Position numbers and translations under genes: made by a program | Part shown: one piece after another, positions 25,413-33,470 of the stretch | Position numbering within the stretch: position 1 is the first letter of the stretch | Layout of the letters: the number at the start of each line of letters is the position of its first letter | DNA from: Candidatus Zixiibacteriota bacterium | GTDB taxonomy: Bacteria > Zixibacteria > MSB-5A5 > GN15 > PGXB01 | Reading direction: 5' to 3' | Assembly (NCBI GenBank): GCA_026397505.1 | Contig: JAPLUR010000122.1 | Location: forward strand, 1 to 40,905 | Length of the DNA stretch: 40,905 nt | Notes under the pieces: model-generated | Seen by the model: only the letters and a program-made list of their open reading frames with translations | Database searches by the model: none | Told to the model about the DNA's origin: nothing

Positions 25413-25440
25413 TTGACATAAGCGGCCGACCGCATATTTT
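25413..25440 (+). promoter_or_regulatory. Probable promoter of the tRNA-Lys pair
   Basis: TTGACA (25413-25418), 16 bases, TATTTT (25435-25440), with the first tRNA starting 20 bases later. The -35 is a consensus match and the position fits a tRNA operon. Confidence 0.6.
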
Positions 25441-25459
25441 TGTGTCACCCCGAAAGCAC

Positions 25460-25531
25460 GGGGGTGTAGCTCAGTGGTAGAGCATCTGCCTTTTAAGCAG
25501 GTGGTCGAAGGTTCGATCCCTTCCACCCTCA
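25460..25531 (+). tRNA. tRNA-Lys (anticodon TTT)
   Basis: All four arms can be drawn: acceptor GGGGGTG/CACCCTC with one G-T pair, D arm GCTC/GAGC, anticodon arm TCTGC-CTTTTAA-GCAGG, and T arm GAAGG-TTCGATC-CCTTC. The discriminator base is A at 25531. Loop positions 34-36 are TTT, reading AAA (and AAG by wobble). CCA is not encoded and must be added afterwards. Confidence 0.95.
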
Positions 25532-25539
25532 TATAGAAT

Positions 25540-25612
<73 letters not shown>

Positions 25613-25643
25613 TTTTTTATTGGTGCCAAAGATCCCCTTTTCA

Positions 25644-25800
25644 TGTCATTCTGGCGAAAGCCAGAATCCATATTAAGTGTGCGGCCCGCCGGGGCGGGTC
25701 CTTGTCTGCCGTCTTGCCCGAACGAAAATCGGCAACCGGGAGGTCTGCCATGCACCGCATGAGGTGAATCTCTGGATGCTGGATCAAGTCCAGCATGACA
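25644..25800. repeat. REP-type element: two inverted copies of a TGTCAT-CTGG palindrome
   Basis: The left unit (25644-25670) reads TGTCAT-T-CTGG, six bases, CCAG-AATCCA. The right unit (25773-25800) is the same pattern in reverse orientation with a different loop: TGGATG-CTGG, seven bases, CCAG-CATGACA. Each forms its own hairpin and together they bound a 157-bp segment with TGTCAT/ATGACA ends, like a BIME or MITE. The interior has a GC-rich stretch (GGCCCGCCGGGGCGGGTC) and no gene. Confidence 0.7.
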
Positions 25801-25898
25801 ATAACGTGGCGATAGTGGCACAAGAACATATTTGTCCCAAGATGCCCTCACAACTGTCAAATGTTGGGGTCGGAAAAATGGGTTTGTTTCTTCGATTT

Positions 25899-26489
25899 TT
25901 AAAATGTTTCATTGGAATCGGGGGGTGATTTTGCTTTTTGACCTTGTTGAAGGAGGCGGAGGAGTGTATAAGCGCGGGTCAGCTGGCGATCGAGGCGCAT
26001 TTCGTAACGGAGAATGTTGGTATTGAAAGATTCCGTGGGGATTGATTTGGCACCGACCTTATTATTAATGACGCGGGCTTTATCTTCGGGCGAGATCGAA
26101 TCATTATCGGGGTCCTCGATATTATCCACAAAGCCATGGCCGCTGACAAAGACAAGTTTATTGTCAATTTGCTCGAGCTGGTTGGTGATTTGGGCGGATT
26201 CGGCGGCGATCAGGCGGCGGGAACGCCAGAGAGAGTTGACGATTTTGCGGACAAGGTGTTCCTGGAGAAGGGTTTGAGGTTTAAGTTCCTCGAATAATGA
26301 GGATAGAAGTTGCTCATATTCGGCGGGATCTTCTTTGAGGCGGGGTGAATTGATAATAATATCGGCCGAATAAATGCCGTGTTTGACGGCATTGTGGCCG
26401 ACGGTTTCCTTGCCCTGATCGGTCTTGGGGCCGGTGGATTTTTGAGCGTTGGCGCGATTGGCGATAAGTTGTTTTTCGCTTATTGACAT
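25899..26489 (-). CDS. Uncharacterised 'NRANAQKSTGPKT' family protein
   Basis: AGGAG eight bases upstream fixes the start at 26489. The 196-residue protein opens with IANRANAQKSTGPKTDQGKETVGHNAVKHGIYS, a conserved N-terminus I recognise from a family scattered through many phyla, often in multiple copies and with no known function. The rest is helical and charged (LQEHLVRKIVNSLWRSRRLIAAESAQITNQLEQ), suggesting a nucleic-acid or protein-binding coiled structure. The basic, Gly/Lys-rich opening recalls DNA-binding AT-hook-like or NUMOD-type motifs, but this is only a resemblance. It lies inside a repeat-rich patch with a RAYT transposase. Confidence 0.6.
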   Translation of the reverse strand: MSISEKQLIANRANAQKSTGPKTDQGKETVGHNAVKHGIYSADIIINSPRLKEDPAEYEQLLSSLFEELKPQTLLQEHLVRKIVNSLWRSRRLIAAESAQITNQLEQIDNKLVFVSGHGFVDNIEDPDNDSISPEDKARVINNKVGAKSIPTESFNTNILRYEMRLDRQLTRAYTLLRLLQQGQKAKSPPDSNETF

Positions 26490-26876
26490 ATTTTCATACT
26501 CCTATTAAGGGGGTATGGAGCAAAATCACCATCGATTCGATACAGATTTTGTATTGCGGTGATTGAATGGCAAGGGGATAGGAAGGAAATATTTGTGAAA
26601 TTGCGGGGTAAATGGATTGATATTGAGGCGATCAAGCAAAAATAATATGTGTCAGTTCATCGCTTGGAAAAGCCGCGCTAAGGAACTGACACAACAGCAA
26701 TATTGCGTCAGGAGGGGGTTCCTGACGCCGCGAGGAAAGCAACGAGCATGAAATTCCGTTTCGCAAAACCCTTCGGGATTTTGCGCTACAAAGCTATTTT
26801 TGACTTTTCCTCAAAATGATTATATATTTGAATCGGAAGGTGATATTTACAGTATCAAACGAGGAAGTAGGGTAAT
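26490..26876. other. 387-base gap with stacked palindromes upstream of the TIR gene
   Basis: No gene is seen. The gap holds three palindromes in a row, at 26648-26693, 26705-26728 and about 26763-26787, then an AT-rich stretch before the TIR gene start. Confidence 0.55.
26648..26728. repeat. Two adjacent inverted repeats (TGTGTCAGTTC and GCGTCAGGA)
   Basis: TGTGTCAGTTC (26648-26658) is perfectly inverted at 26683-26693, and GCGTCAGGA (26705-26713) at 26720-26728. Both units contain a GTCAG core, so they may belong to one repeat family. An imperfect hairpin follows at about 26763-26787, pairing CGCAAAACCC with GGGATTTTGCG, which has one bulged A. Confidence 0.65.
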
Positions 26877-28343
26877 ATGAGTCAGCAGCCGGCCGCCTTT
26901 ATGAGCTATGTCCGTTTCGTTGATGAGCATGAAACGGGACGATTAAGCGAACTCCGCAATCGCTTGAGTGGTGAAATCCGCCTGCAGACCGGAGAAGAGT
27001 TTCACATATTTCAGGATCGGGCGGACATCGCCTGGGGCCAGCAATGGAAACAACGCATCGACGAGTCCCTTGATGCCGTCACCTTTCTCATCCCAATCAT
27101 CACACCCGGGTTCTTTAAAAGCCCGCCATGTTGCGAAGAGCTGAATCGTTTCCTCGAGCGGGAGAAAAAGCTGAAACGCCAGGATCTGATTCTGCCGGTC
27201 TATTACGTAAATTGTCCGATCCTTAACGATGAGGCGAAGCGGCAAGCTGACCCATTGGCCAGAGTCATCGCTGCGCGGCAATATATCGACTGGCGCGAAC
27301 TGCGCTTTGAGCCATTTACCTCCCCACAGGTAGGCAAGATGATCGCAAGGATGGCAGCGCAAATCGTCGAGGCATTGGAACGCGGGCAGCCCAAGCCGCG
27401 GCCTATGCACAGCGCGGGCGCACGCGGGCACCGAAAGGCTATTAAGAGCAGTGCCGAGAAGAGCCCACAGCGCGAGGAAGCTGGCACGGAATCTGCCGAT
27501 GACTCGCGCGGACCGTTGTCCAAAACCGAGCCTCCGACGTTAATCGTCGATGCGTTCCATCGCGGAGATCACCTGACTCTGGGGGATGCACTCAAAGCCG
27601 CCAAACCGGGTGACCGGATTCTTGTCCGGCCCGGGTTGTATAAGGAAGGTGTCACTATTGACAAGCCGGTCGAAATCATAGGTGACGGGGCGTTGGGCGA
27701 GGTCGTAATCGAAGCGAAGGGCAAGGATACCGTCGTCTTCATGGCGAACATGGGTCGAGTCGCCAATCTGACCCTGCGGCAAGTTGGCGGCGGGGATTGG
27801 TATTGCATCGATATCACCCAGGGACGTCTCGATCTGGAAGGATGCGATATAACAAGTCAGTCTCGATCGTGTGTTAAGATACATGGAGGTGCAGACCCAC
27901 GTTTGTGCCGCAACCAAATTCACGAAAGCAAGCGGGGCGGGGTTTATATTTTGGAGTATGGCCAGGGATCGCTGGAGGATAATGATATTTACGGCAACAT
28001 GATGTCTGGCGTGGTGATCAAGACGGGGGGCAATCCAATCCTGCGTCGCAACCGTATCCACGATAGCAGGGAGGACGGCATTCTTGTTGGCCAATATGGT
28101 CAGGGTGTGATTGAGGATAATGATATATTCGGCAATGCATTTGCTGGTGTGGAAATCAGGGAAGGAGGCAATCCCACCCTACGTCGCAATCGCATCTATA
28201 AAAATCTCTATGAAGCGATTTGGGTATATAAAGGCGGGCAAGGTGTCTTTGAGGACAACGACCTTCGCGGTAATGCCAATGGGGCATGGGATATCGCCGC
28301 CGATTGTCTTGACAAGGTGAAGCTCGCCCGCAATAAAGAGTAA
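26877..28343 (+). CDS. TIR domain fused to a right-handed parallel beta-helix
   Basis: The 488-residue protein has three parts. Residues 1-165 are a TIR domain: FMSYVRFVDEHE, the IFQDRADIAWGQQW loop, SLDAVTFLIPIITPGFFKS, then CCEELNRFLE carrying the Glu expected to be the catalytic residue of NAD-cleaving TIR domains. Residues 166-220 are a charged, low-complexity linker. Residues 220-488 are a right-handed beta-helix of the CASH/NosD type (TLGDALKAAKPGDRILVRPGLYKEGV). Its C-terminal half repeats a 46-residue unit at least three times (NPILRRNRIHDSREDGILV, YGQGVIEDNDIFGN). There is no signal peptide, so it should be cytoplasmic. A TIR effector with a solenoid sensor is the arrangement of some immune or signalling proteins, but no partner gene is next to it. 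A defence role is inference. Confidence 0.85.
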   Translation: MSQQPAAFMSYVRFVDEHETGRLSELRNRLSGEIRLQTGEEFHIFQDRADIAWGQQWKQRIDESLDAVTFLIPIITPGFFKSPPCCEELNRFLEREKKLKRQDLILPVYYVNCPILNDEAKRQADPLARVIAARQYIDWRELRFEPFTSPQVGKMIARMAAQIVEALERGQPKPRPMHSAGARGHRKAIKSSAEKSPQREEAGTESADDSRGPLSKTEPPTLIVDAFHRGDHLTLGDALKAAKPGDRILVRPGLYKEGVTIDKPVEIIGDGALGEVVIEAKGKDTVVFMANMGRVANLTLRQVGGGDWYCIDITQGRLDLEGCDITSQSRSCVKIHGGADPRLCRNQIHESKRGGVYILEYGQGSLEDNDIYGNMMSGVVIKTGGNPILRRNRIHDSREDGILVGQYGQGVIEDNDIFGNAFAGVEIREGGNPTLRRNRIYKNLYEAIWVYKGGQGVFEDNDLRGNANGAWDIAADCLDKVKLARNKE

Positions 28344-28427
28344 TGCATTCTGTGCGCGGCAGGCAAGACTAACTCGGCACGATATATATAAAAGAGAGCA
28401 AGCAGACGAATTATTCCGGGGTGCCAA

Positions 28428-28991
28428 ATGACCTCAAAAATGGTGAGTGAGAGATTTAACGGCCGCCGTTCAATACGGTTGCCGGAATATAACTATTCAC
28501 AAGACGGCGGGTATTTTGTCACCATTTGCACCCGGAATCACAAGACACATTTTGAACGCTATGAGGAACTGCGAAAGATTGTTGAAAGAGAGTGGCTCAA
28601 TATCCCCAAACGATTTTGCACTGTGCAATTGGATGAATATGTAGTAATGCCGAACCACGTGCACGGTATAATCATAATCGTAGGGGCGACCCTCGCGGTC
28701 GCCCAAAATGAAAGGGCGAGGGCAAGCCTCGCCCCTACATCTACAAATCGACAGGTGAACCCCACAATTGGGCGAATTATAGGGGCATTTAAATCATCAT
28801 GTGCGAATGCGTGGCTAAGATATGTTGAACGCCAGGAATGGGATGCACCGGTCAGAATCTGGCAGCGCAATTATTATGAACATGTCATTCGCAATGAATA
28901 TGACCTGAACGAAATTAGAAAATACATAATCGAAAATCCGTTGAAATGGGCGCTCGATGAGGAAAATCCTGAACGCGGCATAAGTATGTAG
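28428..28991 (+). CDS. REP-associated tyrosine transposase (RAYT, Y1/TnpA_REP family)
   Basis: The 187-residue protein matches the IS200-like Y1 transposases that mobilise or process REP palindromes. It has GGYFVTICTRNHKTHF near residue 27, the HUH metal motif His77-x-His79 in MPNHVHG, and the C-terminal helix WQRNYYEHVIRNEYDLNEIRKYI with the likely catalytic Tyr at 149 or 150. Residues 85-104 (VGATLAVAQN onwards) are not part of the family. They are the in-frame translation of a REP pair at 28680-28738, inserted between the HUH motif and the catalytic helix. The frame stays open, so the protein may still work with a loop insert. REP-like repeats flank it on the right. Confidence 0.9.
   Translation: MTSKMVSERFNGRRSIRLPEYNYSQDGGYFVTICTRNHKTHFERYEELRKIVEREWLNIPKRFCTVQLDEYVVMPNHVHGIIIIVGATLAVAQNERARASLAPTSTNRQVNPTIGRIIGAFKSSCANAWLRYVERQEWDAPVRIWQRNYYEHVIRNEYDLNEIRKYIIENPLKWALDEENPERGISM
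28680..28738. repeat. REP pair (GTAGGGGC ... GCCCCTAC) inside the transposase gene
   Basis: Two hairpins lie head to head: GGGCGACC (28684-28691)/GGTCGCCC (28697-28704) and GGGCGAGG (28714-28721)/CCTCGCCC (28727-28734). The ends GTAG (28680-28683) and CTAC (28735-28738) are inverted. The element is translated in frame. Confidence 0.8.
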
Positions 28992-29061
28992 GGGTCGACC
29001 CAAAAGCTGGGTAGTGCGGAATCCCAGACGAAGTCTTGCGGTTCCGCCATTCCCCTTACCC
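28988..29061. repeat. REP-like inverted repeats after the transposase gene
   Basis: GTAGGGG followed by the palindrome GGGTCGACCC overlaps the transposase stop. A second inverted repeat follows: GGGTA with GCGGAA (29009-29021) against TTCCGC with TACCC (29042-29061). Position and GTAGGGG end link it to the element inside the gene. Confidence 0.6.
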
Positions 29062-29138
29062 ATATATCAAGAAAATTGCATTTGTGAAATTGCTTCTCGG
29101 TTTCGTATAACCCCAAAAAGATGAACATGGAGCAGGTT

Positions 29139-29915
29139 ATGAAATATCTGGCGACATTTCTATTAATCGCGCTTCTGGGGCAGGGCGATTCGGCTATGAT
29201 TAAAACCGAGACCGTCAAATACAAGCAGGGCGCTGCTGTTCTGGAGGGGTATCTGGCTTATGATGATTCCTTTGCCGGGAAACGGCCCGGTGTTATGATT
29301 GTGCACGAGTGGATGGGGCTGAATGATTACGCCAAAAGAAGAGCCGAGCAACTGGCCTCGCTCGGCTATGTTGCCTTTGCCGCCGATATTTACGGCAAAG
29401 GGGTCCGTCCCAAAGATACCAAAGAGGCGGGCGAGCAAGCCTCAATTTACCGCGCTGACCGCGGCCTAATGCGGGCGCGGGCCACAGCCGGTCTGGAGGA
29501 ACTCAAGAAATTTCCTCTGACCGACACGCTCAAAATTGCCGCAATCGGATACTGTTTTGGTGGCGGCACGGTTTTGGAACTGGCGCGAAGCGGCGCCAAA
29601 CTCAATGGCGTAGTCAGTTTCCACGGCAATCTGGATACGCCGCATCCCGAGGATGCCCGCAATATAAGGGCCAAAGTGTTGGTATTGCACGGCGGTGATG
29701 ATCCCTATGTTCCCGCCGAACAAGTGGCGGCTTTCCAAAAAGAGATGCGAGAGGCCTCGGTCGATTGGCAGATGATAATCTATGGCGGCGCCGTGCACAG
29801 TTTCACCAATCCGGCCAGCGGCAACGACCCCACAAAAGGGGCGGCCTATAATGCAGAAGCCGATCGCCGTTCCTGGGAGGCAATGAAACAATTCTTCAGT
29901 GAAATATTCCAATAG
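29139..29915 (+). CDS. Dienelactone hydrolase family protein, exported
   Basis: From ATG 29139 (GGAG at 29129-29132, six bases away) the protein has 258 residues: a short signal peptide (YLATFLLIALLGQGDSA) and an alpha/beta-hydrolase domain of the dienelactone hydrolase family. The Cys nucleophile is Cys139 in GYCFGGG, with Asp188 in GGDDPYVP and His220 in GAVHSF completing the triad. PGVMIVHEWMGLNDYAKRRAEQLA near residue 45 is the typical oxyanion region. It hydrolyses esters or lactones, but true dienelactone degradation is not indicated by the context. Exported members are common in environmental Gram-negatives. It follows the RAYT gene on the same strand after a repeat and is probably transcribed on its own. 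Confidence 0.88.
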   Translation: MKYLATFLLIALLGQGDSAMIKTETVKYKQGAAVLEGYLAYDDSFAGKRPGVMIVHEWMGLNDYAKRRAEQLASLGYVAFAADIYGKGVRPKDTKEAGEQASIYRADRGLMRARATAGLEELKKFPLTDTLKIAAIGYCFGGGTVLELARSGAKLNGVVSFHGNLDTPHPEDARNIRAKVLVLHGGDDPYVPAEQVAAFQKEMREASVDWQMIIYGGAVHSFTNPASGNDPTKGAAYNAEADRRSWEAMKQFFSEIFQ

Positions 29916-30076
29916 CCGGCGGCAGGAAAGGATATATGATAGGAGATTTAATCGCATCCCCCGGCTAAGGAGAGGAAAATAATAACTGCACAGTTAAGAA
30001 ACTTGGTCAGAGCTAATCTCCCGTCAGATTTGGACTAATCCAATTAAATAACGAACTCTCGTCCCGATTTGTCCTC

Positions 30077-30109
30077 CGTCAACTTTGCCCATGTATGGCA
30101 AAATTGACG
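30077..30109. repeat. Imperfect inverted repeat, possible regulatory hairpin
   Basis: CGTCAACTTTGCC (30077-30089) pairs with GGCAAAATTGACG (30097-30109), with one mismatch, around a seven-base loop. There is no T run, so it is more likely an operator or mRNA structure than a terminator. It lies about 80 bases before the next gene. Confidence 0.45.
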
Positions 30110-30188
30110 AAAGGATTGCTTCAACAACAACAATCTCTTATTTTCAAATGAAACATAATGTCACGAATATGTATGACAGGAGTCTGCT

Positions 30189-31763
30189 ATGACTGCGGTT
30201 TATAAGATTGCCATAATGATCCTGCTGTTTCTTGGCCCATCAGTGCGGGGGGCAGAGTTGCAGATTACGCCATACTCGGATGATGTTTACCGTGCGCTTG
30301 ATTCCGCCGGGAATAATCGTGCGGATTTGGAAAAGGTATTTTCTCATTATGCGGCACCGGAGGATTCCCTTAAGCTCAAGGCCGCTCTATATCTGGTCGG
30401 CAACATGGGGGGACACTCTTATGTCACTTTTGATCTCCGGGATTCTGTCGGGCAGGAAGTCCCTTTCAGCATATTTGATTATCCTAAATATGATTCTCTG
30501 GAGGCAGGCTGGAAAGTGCTCGAGGCAAAATACGGCACGCTGGATTTTAAGCGCAAGGAAACCATTTATGATCTCCAAACAATCCGGGCTGATTATCTGA
30601 TAAACCAGATTGATTACGCCTTCCGGGCCTGGCGCGAAAAACCCTGGGCGAAAAATCTGCCGGTCGATATTTTCTTTGATTATGTTCTGCCATATCGCTG
30701 CAGCAATGAGCCGATCGAGCCGTGGCGGGAGATATTTTGGGAGAAGTATAAGGATATAACCTCTAAAATGGCTGATTCCACCGATCCAATGGAGGCGGCA
30801 GGTTTGATTAATAATGATGTCATGACCTGGTTCACCTTCGATCCCCGATTTTATTATCATCCGACCGACCAGGGACTTTCCGAGATGATGAAGAACCATT
30901 TGGGGCGATGCGAGGATATGACCAATGCCGCCATCTACGCCATGCGGGCCAATGGCGTGGCGGTTACCAGCGACTACACTCCTTTTTGGGCCAACTCGGG
31001 AAACAATCATGCCTGGAATGCTATTGTTCTGCCCGATCGAAAAGTGATCCCTTTTATGGGCGCGGAAAGTAACCCCGGCAAGTATCAATTGGCCAATAAA
31101 CTGGCCAAGGTCTATCGCAAGACCTACGCGCAGCAGCATAATAATCTCATTTTCCAGGAGAGAAAACAGCAGAAAGTCCCCGGCTGGCTGGCCGGAAAGA
31201 GCTATATTGATGTTACTTCCGCTTACACGAAGACATGTGACATTGCCGTTACTTTCAATAAGCCTGTTCCCGATTCGGTTGATATCGCTTATCTGTGCGT
31301 TTTCAACTCCGGCGAGTGGCAGGCGATACACTGGGGAAGAATCAAAAACGGCCAGGCTGTTTTCAATTCCATGGGTACCGACATCGCCTACCTTCCGGCG
31401 CTTTACATGGATGAGAAAATTGTCCCCTATGGATCCCCATTCATATTAAATAATGATTGCACCACCCGAGAATTTTCCCCTGATGAAGAGAGGAGTATCA
31501 CCGCCGAATTCGTTTCTACCACGAAAGTTGCACAAGTTGCCTCGACCGATGGGATCGCCAAATCCTTTCTGACTCCCGGAAAAGAGTATGAACTGTTCTA
31601 CTGGGATGATGGCTGGCAGTCAATCGGAAAAATTACCGCCGGCGATCAGCCTCTCAAGTTTGAGAAAATCCCTTCCGCGGGACTCTACTGGCTGGTAGCC
31701 AAAGACTCTGACCGTGAAGAAAGGATATTCACGATTGATGATAATCAGCAGGTCTGGTGGTAG
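30189..31763 (+). CDS. Exported transglutaminase-like protein
   Basis: The 524-residue protein has a signal peptide (IAIMILLFLGPSVRGAE), a helical N-terminal region and a transglutaminase-core domain. Cys241 is in LGRCEDMTNAAIYAMRANGV, His274 in NNHAWNAIVLPDRK, and a likely third residue, Asp283, closely follows. These are the Cys-His-Asp signature of the superfamily, which includes cysteine proteases and amidases. The last 150 residues look like beta-sandwich domains (DIAVTFNKPVPDSVDIAYLCVFNSGEWQAIHW and LTPGKEYELFYWDDGWQSIGK). Similar proteins occur in Bacteroidota and relatives with unknown substrates. An AGGAG ribosome site precedes the start. Confidence 0.82.
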   Translation: MTAVYKIAIMILLFLGPSVRGAELQITPYSDDVYRALDSAGNNRADLEKVFSHYAAPEDSLKLKAALYLVGNMGGHSYVTFDLRDSVGQEVPFSIFDYPKYDSLEAGWKVLEAKYGTLDFKRKETIYDLQTIRADYLINQIDYAFRAWREKPWAKNLPVDIFFDYVLPYRCSNEPIEPWREIFWEKYKDITSKMADSTDPMEAAGLINNDVMTWFTFDPRFYYHPTDQGLSEMMKNHLGRCEDMTNAAIYAMRANGVAVTSDYTPFWANSGNNHAWNAIVLPDRKVIPFMGAESNPGKYQLANKLAKVYRKTYAQQHNNLIFQERKQQKVPGWLAGKSYIDVTSAYTKTCDIAVTFNKPVPDSVDIAYLCVFNSGEWQAIHWGRIKNGQAVFNSMGTDIAYLPALYMDEKIVPYGSPFILNNDCTTREFSPDEERSITAEFVSTTKVAQVASTDGIAKSFLTPGKEYELFYWDDGWQSIGKITAGDQPLKFEKIPSAGLYWLVAKDSDREERIFTIDDNQQVWW

Positions 31764-31808
31764 CAGCCGGGCGATTGTGCCGTTGTATCCAAAATGTCCA
31801 CTAATTCC

Positions 31809-31836
31809 TTGACAATATTAGCTTTATGACTATATT
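31809..31836 (+). promoter_or_regulatory. Probable promoter of the papain-like protease gene
   Basis: TTGACA (31809-31814), 16 bases, TATATT (31831-31836), about 50 bases before the start codon. Both hexamers are close to consensus. Confidence 0.6.
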
Positions 31837-31887
31837 TGAGTTGATAATATGATTACTTGCCTAAATTATAAACAGTAGGTGCCTTTT

Positions 31888-33267
31888 ATGAAAAGACTTG
31901 GTATTTTCGCGCTGTTGCTCCTCGCCCCACTTTTCATCTCTAACCTCGTTCTGGCCGATTCTGAGGCTGAGAAGGAAGTTACGGCTATACAGAAGAAAAT
32001 CGCCGACGAGGGCCTTGACTGGACGGCGGGACTAAATCCTATCATGACCGATTATACTCTCGATGAACGTCGCCAAATGCTCGGTCTGAAAATGCCGCCC
32101 AACTGGGAAGAGATATGGAGCGCTCACCTGCGCAAGGACTTTGTGTCCAAGGCGGCGTCCGACCTTCCTGTCAGTTTCAATTGGCAGGATTCGGGCAAGG
32201 TCACGCCGGTGAAAAACCAGGGAGGATGCGGTTCCTGCTGGATTTTCTGTGCCACCGGCGCTCTGGAGGCAAATTATAAAATCTATCGCCAAGTTGAATA
32301 CGATCTTTCCGAACAGCAGATTCTTTCCTGCGTGTCTCCCGGCTGGGGATGCAATGGCGGGTGGATGGATGATGTATATAATCATTATAAATCTTTTGGC
32401 GCCATTCTCGAATCCCAAATGCCCTATCTGGCCAATCATAATATTCCATGCACCGAGACACAGTATCAACCGATTGCTTTTCTCGACAGTTGGACAGCCA
32501 TCCCGAACAATATTTATTCTCTGAAGACCGCGGTTATGACCGCCCCGGTGGCGGTTGCCTTCTATGTTTTTAATGATTTCTTTTCTTATGGCGGAGGCTG
32601 TTACAGCAATAACACCTTCACCACCGACTTGAATCATGGCGTGCTAATTGTCGGCTGGGATGACACCATGTGCAACGGCCAGGGCGCCTGGCGGGTCAAG
32701 AACAGTTGGGGGCCAGGATGGGGCGATAATGGTTTTTTCTGGATCAAATACGGCACCTGCAATTTTGGTCAGGGGGCTGCTCTTCTTGATATTAACGCCG
32801 TCAGAATTGCCGAGGAGACTCCGCTTCCGGCCGGCAATCCCTGCTCGGAATATAGCTACCAGATGAACGCCAGCGGCGGGACGCCACCCTATAACTGGTC
32901 GATTTTGGTCGCCCAGCTTCCCGCCGGATTGACTCTGGAAACCGGCGGCCTGATACACGGTAGTCCGGAAAAAGGGGGCAGCTATACTTTCGCCCTCCGC
33001 GTAATGGATTCCTCGATCCCGGTCAAAAGCTTTTTCAAATATTTTACTTTGCCGGTGGCCAATGCCATGAACGGTGATGCCGATTGCAGCGGCCAATACA
33101 ATATCGCCGATGTTACCTATATTATCAAATATCTGTATCGCTCCGGCCCGCCTCCGGTCATCCCGCAGGCCGGCGACCTCGACTGCACTTTTAATTGTGA
33201 TATTTTGGATATTACCTATCTGGTCAATTATATCTACAAAGGCGGCCCCGCGCCCTGTCAGTATTAA
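31888..33267 (+). CDS. Secreted papain-family (C1A) cysteine protease with Ig-like and dockerin-like tail
   Basis: From ATG 31888 the 459-residue protein has a signal peptide (LGIFALLLLAPLFISNLVLA), a propeptide-like region to about residue 90, and a C1A peptidase domain. Catalytic Cys117 is in NQGGCGSCW, His250 in NHGVLIVGW and Asn272 in KNSWGPGWG, with the oxyanion Gln at 111. A putative Ig-like module follows (PYNWSILVAQLPAGLTLETGGLIHG). The C-terminus has two dockerin-like calcium loops (GDADCSGQYNIADVTYIIKYLY and DLDCTFNCDILDITYLVNYIYKGGPAP). The tail matches the one on the amidase-linked frame at 8.2 kb, pointing to a common anchoring or assembly partner. A GTG at 31879 is an alternative start. 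A strong terminator follows. Confidence 0.92.
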   Translation: MKRLGIFALLLLAPLFISNLVLADSEAEKEVTAIQKKIADEGLDWTAGLNPIMTDYTLDERRQMLGLKMPPNWEEIWSAHLRKDFVSKAASDLPVSFNWQDSGKVTPVKNQGGCGSCWIFCATGALEANYKIYRQVEYDLSEQQILSCVSPGWGCNGGWMDDVYNHYKSFGAILESQMPYLANHNIPCTETQYQPIAFLDSWTAIPNNIYSLKTAVMTAPVAVAFYVFNDFFSYGGGCYSNNTFTTDLNHGVLIVGWDDTMCNGQGAWRVKNSWGPGWGDNGFFWIKYGTCNFGQGAALLDINAVRIAEETPLPAGNPCSEYSYQMNASGGTPPYNWSILVAQLPAGLTLETGGLIHGSPEKGGSYTFALRVMDSSIPVKSFFKYFTLPVANAMNGDADCSGQYNIADVTYIIKYLYRSGPPPVIPQAGDLDCTFNCDILDITYLVNYIYKGGPAPCQY

Positions 33268-33286
33268 CCGGAATTGATTATGATTT

Positions 33287-33321
33287 AAGCCTGCCCCGCC
33301 TTTGAGCGGGGCAGGCTTTTC
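33287..33321 (+). terminator. Strong Rho-independent terminator
   Basis: AAGCCTGCCCCGC (33287-33299) is perfectly complementary to GCGGGGCAGGCTT (33306-33318), with a six-base loop and T tract. Confidence 0.92.
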
Positions 33322-33470
33322 TTATTTTATGGCATTAATTATTATGTTTGAAAGAGAAGGCCGGCTCTTTTATCTTTTCAATTGAAGCCGACCGTCATCC
33401 GCCGGTGACAAAAGGCTGCAAAAAGGAGTTGCCGATCAGAAAAGATTCTCCCGAAATACAGGAAGTGTAT

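Noticed and set aside
30387-31331. 314-residue minus-strand frame
   Set aside because: It is antisense to the transglutaminase-like gene, with no ribosome site or recognisable domain.
32032-32637. 201-residue minus-strand frame
   Set aside because: It is antisense to the papain-like protease, which has a complete catalytic set on the plus strand.
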